A stretch of DNA of 20,940 bases. It comes from Streptosporangiaceae bacterium (GTDB lineage: Bacteria; Actinomycetota; Actinomycetes; Streptosporangiales; Streptosporangiaceae). The notes beneath the pieces were generated by a model. That model was given only the letters and a program-made list of their open reading frames with translations, was not told the origin of the DNA and ran no database searches. Location: NCBI GenBank assembly GCA_030040475.1, contig JASHTQ010000391.1, positions 1 through 20,940 on the forward strand, in the 5' to 3' direction. Below, one piece after another: positions 1 through 6,289 of the stretch. How positions within the stretch are numbered: position 1 is the first letter of the stretch; the number at the start of each line of letters is the position of its first letter. The position numbers and the translations under genes were made by a program.

Positions 1-433
1 GCGCCAGGCCGCCGGCCAGGCTGGCCAGGGCGAACGCGACCAGGCCGATGACGAACATGCGCCTGCGGCCGAGCAGGTCGGCGGCCCGGCCGCCGAGGAT
101 GAGAAGGCCGCCGAAGGAGATGGCGTAACCGGTGACGATCCACTGCACGGCGTTCGGCGGCATGTGGAGCTCGCGCTGTATTGACGGCAGCGCCACGTTC
201 ACGATGCTGAAATCCAGGACGACCATGAACGCGGCGACGAGAATCAGGGCCAGCTGGAGGGGGCGGCGCGGTTGCTGCCGCGCGGGTTGCTGGCGTGGTG
301 CCGGGTCTGGGCGGGGGGCTGGCTCTGGGCGTGGCGCCGGGTCTGGGCGGGGAGCTGGCTCTGGGCGGGGGGCTGGTGAGTTTGGGGTGGCTGATTGGGG
401 CGTGGTGGTTTGAGGAGAGGCGGCGGCAGGCAT
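1..433 (-). CDS. MFS multidrug efflux transporter, N-terminal part (runs off the window)
   Basis: Reading the minus strand from the ATG at 433 gives an open frame to the window edge (about 144 residues). After a proline-rich N-terminus (residues 1-58) comes a hydrophobic helix with the MVVLDFSIVNVALPSI motif (from residue 70), then WIVTGYAISFGGLLILGGRAADLLGRRR, split here only by reading: TM2 followed by the loop 2-3 motif of the major facilitator superfamily. The VVLDxxIVNVALP signature is typical of the 14-helix DHA2 (EmrB/QacA) drug:H+ antiporters of the inner membrane. I see no convincing Shine-Dalgarno before the ATG, so the message may be leaderless or the start may differ. It is divergent from a TetR gene at 487, the usual arrangement for a repressor-controlled efflux pump. 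The substrate cannot be read from this fragment. Confidence 0.82.
   Translation of the reverse strand, partial: MPAAASPQTTTPQSATPNSPAPRPEPAPRPDPAPRPEPAPRPDPAPRQQPARQQPRRPLQLALILVAAFMVVLDFSIVNVALPSIQRELHMPPNAVQWIVTGYAISFGGLLILGGRAADLLGRRRMFVIGLVAFALASLAGGLA
287..376 (-). repeat. 18-bp tandem repeats encoding PAPRP(E/D) in the MFS N-terminus
   Basis: Four in-frame hexapeptides alternate PAPRPE and PAPRPD (residues 20-43, positions 305-376). A degenerate fifth, PAPRQQ, follows at 287-304. The units differ at silent positions (CCA/CCG, GCC/GCT/GCG/GCA), so the repeat is not a brand-new duplication. It forms a charged, proline-rich cytoplasmic tail ahead of the first membrane helix. Confidence 0.8.
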
Positions 434-450
434 GATACCAATCAGATACG

Positions 451-468
451 TTACGGATCGTTTCGTAA
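451..468. promoter_or_regulatory. Candidate TetR operator between divergent MFS and TetR genes
   Basis: TTACG-8 bp-CGTAA is an inverted repeat (TTACGGATCGTTTCGTAA), 18 bp upstream of the TetR start and 17 bp upstream of the MFS start. Size and position fit autoregulation and control of the efflux gene by the neighbouring TetR protein. Inner positions match only partly, so this is a prediction. Confidence 0.5.
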
Positions 469-486
469 TTCAGAGGGTACAACGGC

Positions 487-1098
487 ATGGTGAACGAGGA
501 AATTCCTGACGGCGGGGCGCCGCGGGGGCGGCCGCGCAGTCCCGAGGCGGACCGGGCGATCCTGGACGCGACCGTGGAACTGCTCGCCGAGCGGGGGCTC
601 GCGGCGATGTCGATCGAGGAGATCGCGGCCCGGGCCGGGGTCGGCAAGGCGACGATCTACCGGCGGTGGCCGTCCAAGGGGCTGCTCGCCCTGGATGCGT
701 TCGTGGCCTCGTTCGCCGCGCAGCAGCCGCTGCCGGACACCGGGACGCTGCGGGGCGACCTGGTCGCGGCGCTGCGGGCGTGGGTGCGGGCGGTGACGCA
801 GACCCCGGCGGGTCCGGTGCTCGCCGGGCTGATCGGGGAGGCGCAGCACGATCCCTCGCTGCGGGCGGCCTGGCGGGACCGGGTGCTCGAGCCGCTGCGG
901 CGCCAGCACCGGATCATGCTGGACCGGGCGGTGTCACGGGGGGAGATCCCCGCGTCGGTGGACCAGGAGATGGTCCTCGACCTGTTCTTCGGCGCGGCGC
1001 AGCACCGGCTGCTGCTCGGGCACCTGCCGCTCGACGATGCCTTCGTGACCGGGGTGGTGGACGTGATCTTGGACGGGATACGGGTTCGGGGTGACTAG
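487..1098 (+). CDS. TetR/AcrR-family transcriptional regulator
   Basis: This 203-residue protein has the usual TetR length. Residues about 22-70 form the DNA-binding domain, with the helix-turn-helix MSIEEIAARAGVGKATIYRRW followed by PSKGLLALDAF, the end of helix 4. The rest is an all-helical ligand-binding and dimerisation domain, which is variable in this family and does not reveal the ligand. The ATG at 487 follows an AGAGGG-like site at 472-477. It lies 53 bp from the divergent MFS start, with an inverted repeat between them, so it most likely represses the pump and itself until a toxic ligand binds. Confidence 0.9.
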   Translation: MVNEEIPDGGAPRGRPRSPEADRAILDATVELLAERGLAAMSIEEIAARAGVGKATIYRRWPSKGLLALDAFVASFAAQQPLPDTGTLRGDLVAALRAWVRAVTQTPAGPVLAGLIGEAQHDPSLRAAWRDRVLEPLRRQHRIMLDRAVSRGEIPASVDQEMVLDLFFGAAQHRLLLGHLPLDDAFVTGVVDVILDGIRVRGD

Positions 1099-1249
1099 CG
1101 GCCGGGGAGCGGGGCTTGCGGGTGTGACGCGCTGGCGCCTCCTGCGCAAAGCGGGCGGTGCCGCCGTAACGACAATCCCTCTCTGCTCGGCGGACGCAGG
1201 GGACATCGACTTGAACGGGTATTTGAAAAATAGCGGGGAGCTTTAGGGA

Positions 1250-1309
1250 TTCGGGGAGGATCCGGTGCATCATAGCGCCCTTTATCCTCCCCGAAGCCCG
1301 GATCCTCCC
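1250..1309. terminator. Three-armed inverted repeat between convergent genes (possible bidirectional terminator)
   Basis: TTCGGGGAGGAT (1250-1261) is the exact reverse complement of 1284-1295. The overlapping arm GGGAGGATCCGG (1254-1265) is also the exact reverse complement of 1298-1309. The first arm can therefore pair with either partner, but not both. The element lies between the ends of the TetR gene and the minus-strand RidA gene, where a bidirectional terminator is expected. No T-tract follows. The rest of 1099-1393 shows nothing I can identify. Confidence 0.5.
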
Positions 1310-1393
1310 GGAAGTTTGGACCGGGCTCGCTCCGACATCAGAGCTCTGGGACGGGTGGGGACGCTGGGCTTCGGTGTAGTTGGATCCGCGAGG

Positions 1394-1792
1394 CTAGCGG
1401 TCGGGAAGGACGGCTTCGGCTTCGATCTCGACTAGCCAGGCGGGGTCGAGCAGAGCGGACACGATCACGGCGGTGGCGGCGGGGCGGATCTCGGCGAAGA
1501 CGTCGCCGTGGGCGCGGGCGACCTCGCGCCAGTGGGCGGGGTCGGTGAGGAACATGCGGGTGCGGATGACGTGGTCCAGGTCCGTGCCCGCGCGGTCCAG
1601 GGCCTCGGCGATCAGGTCGATGCACAGCCTGGCCTGGGCGTAGGAGTCGGAGGGGGGCGGGCCTCCGCCGGGCGGGACCGGCGCGGTTCCGGCCACAAGG
1701 ACCCGGTCGCCGGACACCACGGCGCGGGAGAAACCGAACAGCGGCTCGTAGGGCGAGTGCCCGGTGATGCGTTGACGTGACACGGGTGGCAT
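1394..1792 (-). CDS. RidA/YjgF-YER057c-UK114 family protein
   Basis: Starting from the ATG at 1792, the product is 132 residues, the normal length of a RidA-fold subunit. Family features are GDRVLVAGTAP (residues 28-38), an RTRMFLTDPAHWREVARAHGDVF-like segment (about 77-99), and the C-terminal VEIEAEAVLP strand. The frame stays open upstream to 1972, but that part is low-complexity Pro/Arg/Ala, and the family alignment starts at about the chosen ATG. Canonical RidA is a homotrimer that hydrolyses reactive enamines/imines using an Arg in the PARSCVEV segment. Here that segment reads PAATAVIV, so the Arg position is Ala106. This suggests one of the Rid subfamilies without classical imine deaminase activity. 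Its substrate is unknown. Confidence 0.85.
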   Translation of the reverse strand: MPPVSRQRITGHSPYEPLFGFSRAVVSGDRVLVAGTAPVPPGGGPPPSDSYAQARLCIDLIAEALDRAGTDLDHVIRTRMFLTDPAHWREVARAHGDVFAEIRPAATAVIVSALLDPAWLVEIEAEAVLPDR

Positions 1793-2028
1793 TGTGTCAC
1801 CGCGCGCGGGGTGCGGGCGGACGGAGGCCCGGAGTGCTCGCGGGGCGCGGGCCGGGCCTTGGGCTGGGCGGGGCCTGGGGATGCGCGGGCGGGGAGGGTT
1901 GGCTGGGCTGGGAGCGGGTAGCAGGTCGTCAGGTGCTTGGTTACGGGCCGGATTTGGCCTGGGCTTCGACACGTTATATCTTGTTGATGGAATGAGCCGC
2001 GGGGGCTAAGCGTGAAGGAGAGTCCGCG

Positions 2029-2370
2029 ATGGCCGGAGAGATTGAGCAGCAGGTTCGGGGCTGGTGGGCGAGGCTGATCGCCTGGCTGCGGGGCGGGCAG
2101 CGCGCCGAGGCGACGCACCGGGCCAAGGCCGCGCTGTCGGATCTGCGGGACAGCGAGGCGGGGCGCAAGGCCGAGGCGGCGATCCGCGACCTGCGGGACG
2201 GCGAGGCGGGGCGCAAGGCCAAGGATGCCCTGCGGGACCTGCGCGACAGCGACGCCGGGCAGAAGGCGAAGGACGCCCTGCGGGACCTGCGCGACAGCGA
2301 GGCCGGGCAGCGGGCCCGGGCCGCGCTCCGCGACCTGCGCGAGGGCCAGAAGACCCGCGACAAGACCTGA
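2029..2370 (+). CDS. Small amphipathic protein with 16-residue tandem repeats, function unknown
   Basis: The ATG at 2029 follows a good GAAGGAGAG site (about 2013-2021). The 113-residue product begins with an aromatic, basic stretch (GWWARLIAWLRG, residues 11-22) that could lie on a membrane surface. It is followed by four 16-residue units at 32-47, 48-63, 64-79 and 80-95, and a partial fifth to about 108. The consensus is AKxALRDLRDSEAGxK: alternating basic and acidic residues with regularly spaced A, L and G, predicting charged amphipathic helices broken at the Gly. There is no signal peptide, cysteine or catalytic motif. I do not recognise the family. A membrane- or nucleoid-associated helical protein is possible, but no function is shown. 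The ribosome binding site and the conserved repeat phase make it a real gene rather than a frame artefact. Confidence 0.75.
   Translation: MAGEIEQQVRGWWARLIAWLRGGQRAEATHRAKAALSDLRDSEAGRKAEAAIRDLRDGEAGRKAKDALRDLRDSDAGQKAKDALRDLRDSEAGQRARAALRDLREGQKTRDKT
2122..2352 (+). repeat. 48-bp coding tandem repeats (four full, one partial)
   Basis: Units lie at 2122-2169, 2170-2217, 2218-2265 and 2266-2313, with a partial fifth to about 2352. Units three and four are nearly identical in DNA (both carry a CTGCGGGACCTGCGCGACAG core), while units one and two have diverged. This suggests growth of the array by later duplication at its 3' side. Confidence 0.85.
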
Positions 2371-2536
2371 CGGGCTCGGCACGGGCACCCGGGCCGGACC
2401 TGACGGGTCCGGGCCGAGGCTACCGCGGGGGCGGCGTGACGGCTACGCTGAGGTGCAGGGAATCCGGGCGGCGGAGGAGGGTGCATGTCGCTGACGGGGG
2501 TTCAAGGGGCTCGCACCGCCATCTGACCTGCATGGA

Positions 2537-2550
2537 TGCGAATGCTAACG
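2537..2550. promoter_or_regulatory. Degenerate copy of the ara operator upstream of the first LacI gene
   Basis: TGCGAATGCTAACG matches 9 of 14 positions of the perfect palindrome before araB, with an intact right half (GCTAAC). It lies 54 bp before the regulator's GTG start, where autoregulation would act. On sequence alone it is weak. The rest of 2371-2603 shows nothing else I can identify. Confidence 0.25.
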
Positions 2551-2603
2551 TCGGCGCCGGCTGACCGCATGGCTATTGCGCGCGCGGCAGAGGGAGGCAC
2601 GAC

Positions 2604-3683
2604 GTGACGTCGTCACCGGGTGAACGGGCAGCGAGCCAGGTGCGGGCGTCGGTCGTGCGCGTTGCGGGCAACGGGAACATGTCCAGGCCGCCGGTCATGG
2701 CCGACGTGGCCAGGCTGGCCGGGGTTTCCCACCAGACCGTGTCGCGGGTCCTCAACAACCATCCGAACGTTCGCCCACCGACCAGGGAGAGGGTGCTCGC
2801 CGCCATCCGCGAGCTCGCCTACCGGCCGAACGCGGCGGCGCGGACGCTGGTCACCCGGCGCACGCACACGTTGGGCGTGATCAGCTTCGACACCATGCTC
2901 TACGGGCCCGCCTCGATGCTGTACGGCTTCGAGCGGGCGGCGCACGACGCCTACTTCGTGTCGGTCGCCAGCCTGCCGGCGCTGGATCGCGGGTCGATGC
3001 TCGACGCGGTGGACCGGTTCCTCGGCCAGGGCATTGAGGGCATCATCGTCATCGCGACGCAGGACACCGCCGTGGCCGCCCTCGCGCACGTGCCCGCTCA
3101 GGTGCCGCTGGTCGCCGTGGGCTGCGGTACCCGGGCCGCGGTCACCTCGGTGGCGATCGACAACACCGCGGGCGCGGCCGAGGCGACCCGTTACCTGCTC
3201 AGCCTCGGGCACGAGACCGTGTACCACGTGGCGGGTCCCTCGTCGTGCCTGGACGCTCAGGAACGCGTGGACGGATGGCGGCAGACGCTCGTCGATGCCC
3301 GGGCGCGGCAGCCCGACGTTCTGGAAGGCGACTGGTCGTCCGCCTCGGGTTACCAGGTGGGATGCAAGCTGGCTCGCGACCCGGCGGTGACGGCCGTGCT
3401 CTGCGGAAACGACACGATGGCGCTCGGCGTCATGCGCGCGCTTGCCGAGCGAGGCCTGCGCGTCCCTGACGACGTGAGCATCGTCGGGTTCGACGACGTG
3501 CCGGAGGCGGGTTACTATCTGCCGCCGCTGACTACCGTGCGGCAGGACTTCGGTGAGGTCGGGAGGCGGGCGCTGAGCACGCTCGTCGACCGGATGTCCG
3601 GCGCGATCGCGGCCGGCTTGCGGGTGCGTGTCGCGCCGGAGCTTGTCGTGCGGGCGAGCGCCGCCCCGCCGCCCGGCCGCTGA
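2604..3683 (+). CDS. LacI-family regulator of the araBDA block (AraR-like)
   Basis: GTG at 2604 is chosen because AGGGAGG (2591-2597) lies 6 bp upstream. This leaves about 30 extra residues before the DNA-binding domain; ATG codons at residues 26 and 32 are alternatives. The helix-turn-helix is MADVARLAGVSHQTVSRVLN (residues 32-51), followed by the hinge YRPNAAARTL and a periplasmic-binding-protein-like sugar-binding core ending in the typical VGFDDVPEAGYYLPPLTTVRQ-like segment. It lies directly upstream of araBDA in the same direction, with a CG-centred palindrome in between. An L-arabinose-responsive repressor is the simplest reading. The ligand is inferred from context. Confidence 0.88.
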   Translation: MTSSPGERAASQVRASVVRVAGNGNMSRPPVMADVARLAGVSHQTVSRVLNNHPNVRPPTRERVLAAIRELAYRPNAAARTLVTRRTHTLGVISFDTMLYGPASMLYGFERAAHDAYFVSVASLPALDRGSMLDAVDRFLGQGIEGIIVIATQDTAVAALAHVPAQVPLVAVGCGTRAAVTSVAIDNTAGAAEATRYLLSLGHETVYHVAGPSSCLDAQERVDGWRQTLVDARARQPDVLEGDWSSASGYQVGCKLARDPAVTAVLCGNDTMALGVMRALAERGLRVPDDVSIVGFDDVPEAGYYLPPLTTVRQDFGEVGRRALSTLVDRMSGAIAAGLRVRVAPELVVRASAAPPPGR

Positions 3684-3784
3684 GGGGCCGCGCCCGGAGG
3701 GTTCGGGCGGGGGCCGGCGGTTGAGCGCCGGGGGGACAGGCAAGAATGCAGTCGAAGGAACGTAGGGTGAGGCGGGCAAATGGA

Positions 3785-3798
3785 TGTTAGCGCTAACA
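3785..3798. promoter_or_regulatory. Perfect LacI-type operator before araB
   Basis: TGTTAGCGCTAACA is a perfect 14-bp palindrome with the central CG typical of LacI-family sites. It begins 57 bp before the araB start and falls after the first LacI gene, so araBDA probably has its own promoter here. TAGGGT at 3763-3768 is a possible -10 element just upstream, without a convincing -35. A near copy lies at 12004-12017. Confidence 0.75.
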
Positions 3799-3841
3799 AA
3801 GGCGTCGGCGGTGACGCATTCTGTGGCGGGAGGGACGCTTC

Positions 3842-5539
3842 GTGACCGGCGGGGACTCCTTTGTCGGCGGGGACTCCTTTGTCGTCGGGGTGGACTTCGG
3901 GACGCTGTCGGCGCGCGCGCTGGTGGCGCGGGTCAGCGACGGCACCGAGGCCGGAACCGCGGTGAGCGAGTACACCCGCGGGGTGATCGACCAGGAGCTG
4001 GCCGGTTACGGAGAGCTCCCGCCGGACTGGGCGCTGCAGGATCCGGGCGACTACATCGAGGCGTTGCGCGCGGCGGTGCCCGCCGCGATCAGGGACGCGG
4101 GCATCGACCCCGGACAGGTGATCGGCATCGCCACCGACTTCACCGCCTCGACGTGCCTGCCGGCCCTCGCCGACGGGACTCCGCTGTGCCGGCTGCCCGG
4201 GCTGGCGGCGCGCCCGCACGCGTACCCGAAGCTGTGGAAGCATCATGCCGCGCAGGCTCACGCGGACCGGATCAACGCCGTCGCGCACGAGCGCGGCGAG
4301 AAGTGGATCAACCGCTACGGCGGGAAGATCTCCTCGGAGTGGCAGTTCGCCAAGGCGCTGCAGGTGCTCGACGAGGACGTCGAGATGTACCGGCGGGCCG
4401 ACCGGTGGATCGAGGCCGCCGACTGGATCATCTGGCAGCTGGCCGGGACCGAGACGAGGAACGCCTGCACGGCCGGGTACAAGGGCATCTTCCAGGACGG
4501 CAGCTACCCGTCCCGCGAGTACCTGGCCGCGCTCGACGAGCGGTTCGCCGACTTCGCGATCGGCAAGCTGGACCATCCCATCTCGCCGCTCGGCGCCCGG
4601 GCCGGGTCGCTGACGCCGGCCGCCGCCGCGCTGACCGGGCTGCCCGAGGGAATCGCCGTCGCCATCGGCAACGTGGACGCGCACGTCACCGTGCCCGCGG
4701 CGGGCCCGGTCGTGCCTGGCAAGATGGTCCTGATCATGGGCACCTCTACCTGCCACGTCATGAACGGCACGGACCTGTCGGAGGTGCCCGGCATGTGCGG
4801 CGTGGTCGACGGGGGCATCGTGGCCGGGCTGTGGGGGTACGAGGCGGGGCAGAGCGGGGTGGGCGACATCTTCGCCTGGTTCGCCCGCAACGGGGTGCCA
4901 GGCGAGTTCGCCGAGGAGGCGCGCCGGCGCGGCGTGTCGCTGCCCGCGCTGCTTGACGAGAAGGCGGCCGCGCTGCCGACCGGGGCGGGCGGGCTGATCG
5001 CGCTCGACTGGGAGGGCGGCAACCGCTCGGTGCTCGTCGACGGGCGGCTGTCCGGCGTGCTCGTGGGCATGACGCTCGCGACCACGGCGCCGGAGATGTA
5101 CCGCGCGCTGATCGAGTCGACCGCGTTCGGCACCAGGCTGATCATCGACACGTTCTGCGCGTCCGGCGTTCCCGTCACCGAGCTTGTGGTGGCCGGCGGC
5201 CTGATCAAGAGCGTCCCGATCATGCAGGTCTACGCCGACGTCACCCGGCGCCCGCTGCACGTGATCGGGTCGGACCAGGGGCCGGCCCTGGGCTCGGCCA
5301 TCCACGCGGCGGTCGCGGCGGGCGCCTACCCGGACGTGCCGGAGGCGGCGGCCGCGATGGGCCGGATCGAGCGGGACGTCTACCGGCCCGACGCGGCGCG
5401 CGCGGACGTCTACGACGAGCTCTGCGCCGAGTACGTGAGGCTGCACGATTATTTCGGCCGCGGCGGCAATCCGGTCATGCACCGGCTTCGGGCGATCCGC
5501 GACCGCGCGCATGCGAGCCGGACGGGCAGTGGTTCATGA
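3842..5539 (+). CDS. araB: L-ribulokinase (FGGY family)
   Basis: Cytoplasmic enzyme that uses ATP to phosphorylate L-ribulose to L-ribulose 5-phosphate. The 565-residue length fits bacterial AraB and is longer than typical xylulokinases. Seen in the sequence: the N-terminal phosphate-binding motif GVDFGTLSARALV (residues 16-28), ATDFTAST, the segment GNVDAHVTVPAAG with the expected catalytic Asp279, LIMGTSTCHVM, NRSVLVDGRLSG, and the C-terminal VVAGGLIKS nucleotide-binding segment with GSDQGPALGSAIHAA. GTG 3842 follows GGGAGGG (3828-3834). The gene is first in an araB-araD-araA order with gaps of about 38 bp. An 18-bp tandem duplication at its start doubles GGDSFV. Confidence 0.93.
   Translation: MTGGDSFVGGDSFVVGVDFGTLSARALVARVSDGTEAGTAVSEYTRGVIDQELAGYGELPPDWALQDPGDYIEALRAAVPAAIRDAGIDPGQVIGIATDFTASTCLPALADGTPLCRLPGLAARPHAYPKLWKHHAAQAHADRINAVAHERGEKWINRYGGKISSEWQFAKALQVLDEDVEMYRRADRWIEAADWIIWQLAGTETRNACTAGYKGIFQDGSYPSREYLAALDERFADFAIGKLDHPISPLGARAGSLTPAAAALTGLPEGIAVAIGNVDAHVTVPAAGPVVPGKMVLIMGTSTCHVMNGTDLSEVPGMCGVVDGGIVAGLWGYEAGQSGVGDIFAWFARNGVPGEFAEEARRRGVSLPALLDEKAAALPTGAGGLIALDWEGGNRSVLVDGRLSGVLVGMTLATTAPEMYRALIESTAFGTRLIIDTFCASGVPVTELVVAGGLIKSVPIMQVYADVTRRPLHVIGSDQGPALGSAIHAAVAAGAYPDVPEAAAAMGRIERDVYRPDAARADVYDELCAEYVRLHDYFGRGGNPVMHRLRAIRDRAHASRTGSGS
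3848..3883 (+). repeat. Perfect 18-bp tandem duplication at the araB 5' end
   Basis: GGCGGGGACTCCTTTGTC occurs at 3848-3865 and again, unchanged, at 3866-3883, in frame. It encodes GGDSFV twice, immediately before the first conserved strand of the kinase. The identity at DNA level suggests a recent duplication. Confidence 0.95.
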
Positions 5540-5577
5540 GTCAGGACACGTGGTCACGTCGCGAAGGGCAGCGTTAG

Positions 5578-6252
5578 ATGAGTGCCGCGGAGGACGCCGA
5601 GATCGCCGCGCTGCGGGTGACCGTCTGCGCGCTGCACGCCGAGCTCGTGCGCAACAACCTGGTCGCCTGGACCTCGGGCAACGTGTCAGCGCGGGCCCCC
5701 GGCTCGGAGCTGATGGTGATCAAGCCGAGCGGGGTGTCCTACGACGACCTGACGCCGGAGTCGATGGTGGTCTGCGACCTGGACGGCAAGCCGGTCTCCG
5801 CGCACGGGCTGAGCCCCTCAAGCGACACCGCCACGCACGCCTACATCTACCGGCACATGCCGCTGGTCGGCGGCGTGGTGCACACTCACTCCACGTACGC
5901 GACCGCCTGGGCGGCGCGCGGCGAGGCCATCCCGTGCGTGCTCACCGCGATGGCCGACGAGTTCGGCGGCGAGGTCCCGGTCGGGCCGTTCGCCCTGATC
6001 GGTAGCGATGAGATCGGCCGCGGCGTGGTCGCGACGCTGGCCGGGCACCGCTCCCCCGCCGTGCTGATGCGCAGCCACGGCGTGTTCACCATCGGCGGCA
6101 CCGCACGCGACGCGGTCAAGGCCGCCGTGATGTGCGAGGACGTGGCGCGCACCGTCCATCTGGCCCGCGCGTACGGCGAGCTGACGCCGCTGCCCTCCGG
6201 CGCGGTGGACGCGCTGCACGCTCGCTACAAGAACCAGTACGGGCAGCGCTGA
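5578..6252 (+). CDS. araD: L-ribulose-5-phosphate 4-epimerase (class II aldolase family)
   Basis: Converts L-ribulose 5-phosphate to D-xylulose 5-phosphate, which enters the pentose phosphate pathway. The 224 residues match the family length (about 230). Zn-binding histidines are visible in VVHTHST (His102, His104) and SHGVF (His167). SSDTATH supplies Asp83, and ADEFGGE holds the acidic residue matching the catalytic Asp. The C-terminus ends in YGQR, matching the conserved Tyr of the E. coli enzyme. WTSGNVSAR and KPSGV are the phosphate-binding segments. The aldolase-family alternative (fuculose-phosphate aldolase) is less likely given araB and araA on either side. The start ATG 5578 has AAGGG at 5563-5567. 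Confidence 0.93.
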   Translation: MSAAEDAEIAALRVTVCALHAELVRNNLVAWTSGNVSARAPGSELMVIKPSGVSYDDLTPESMVVCDLDGKPVSAHGLSPSSDTATHAYIYRHMPLVGGVVHTHSTYATAWAARGEAIPCVLTAMADEFGGEVPVGPFALIGSDEIGRGVVATLAGHRSPAVLMRSHGVFTIGGTARDAVKAAVMCEDVARTVHLARAYGELTPLPSGAVDALHARYKNQYGQR

Positions 6253-6289
6253 CCCCGCGCCTTTGGATTACCACACTGGAGGAGAGCTC

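Noticed and set aside
1954..1980. TTGGCC and TATATC as a promoter for the repeat protein gene
   Set aside because: The spacing is 15 bp and the -35 match is poor, so it was not listed, although the AT-rich TTATATC stands out locally.
1974..2486. Minus-strand frame with SRRSRRAS-type repeats
   Set aside because: The repeats only mirror the 48-bp repeats of the plus-strand gene at 2029-2370, which has the ribosome binding site.
3515..5512. 665-residue open frame on the minus strand across araB
   Set aside because: Shadow of araB and the first LacI gene. Its composition is biased (Arg, Gly, Val, His) and it has no motifs; araB on the other strand is unmistakable.
6263..6289. TTG start that would extend araA by nine residues
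   Set aside because: The strong GGAGG at 6278-6282 lies inside this extension and is correctly spaced for ATG 6290.
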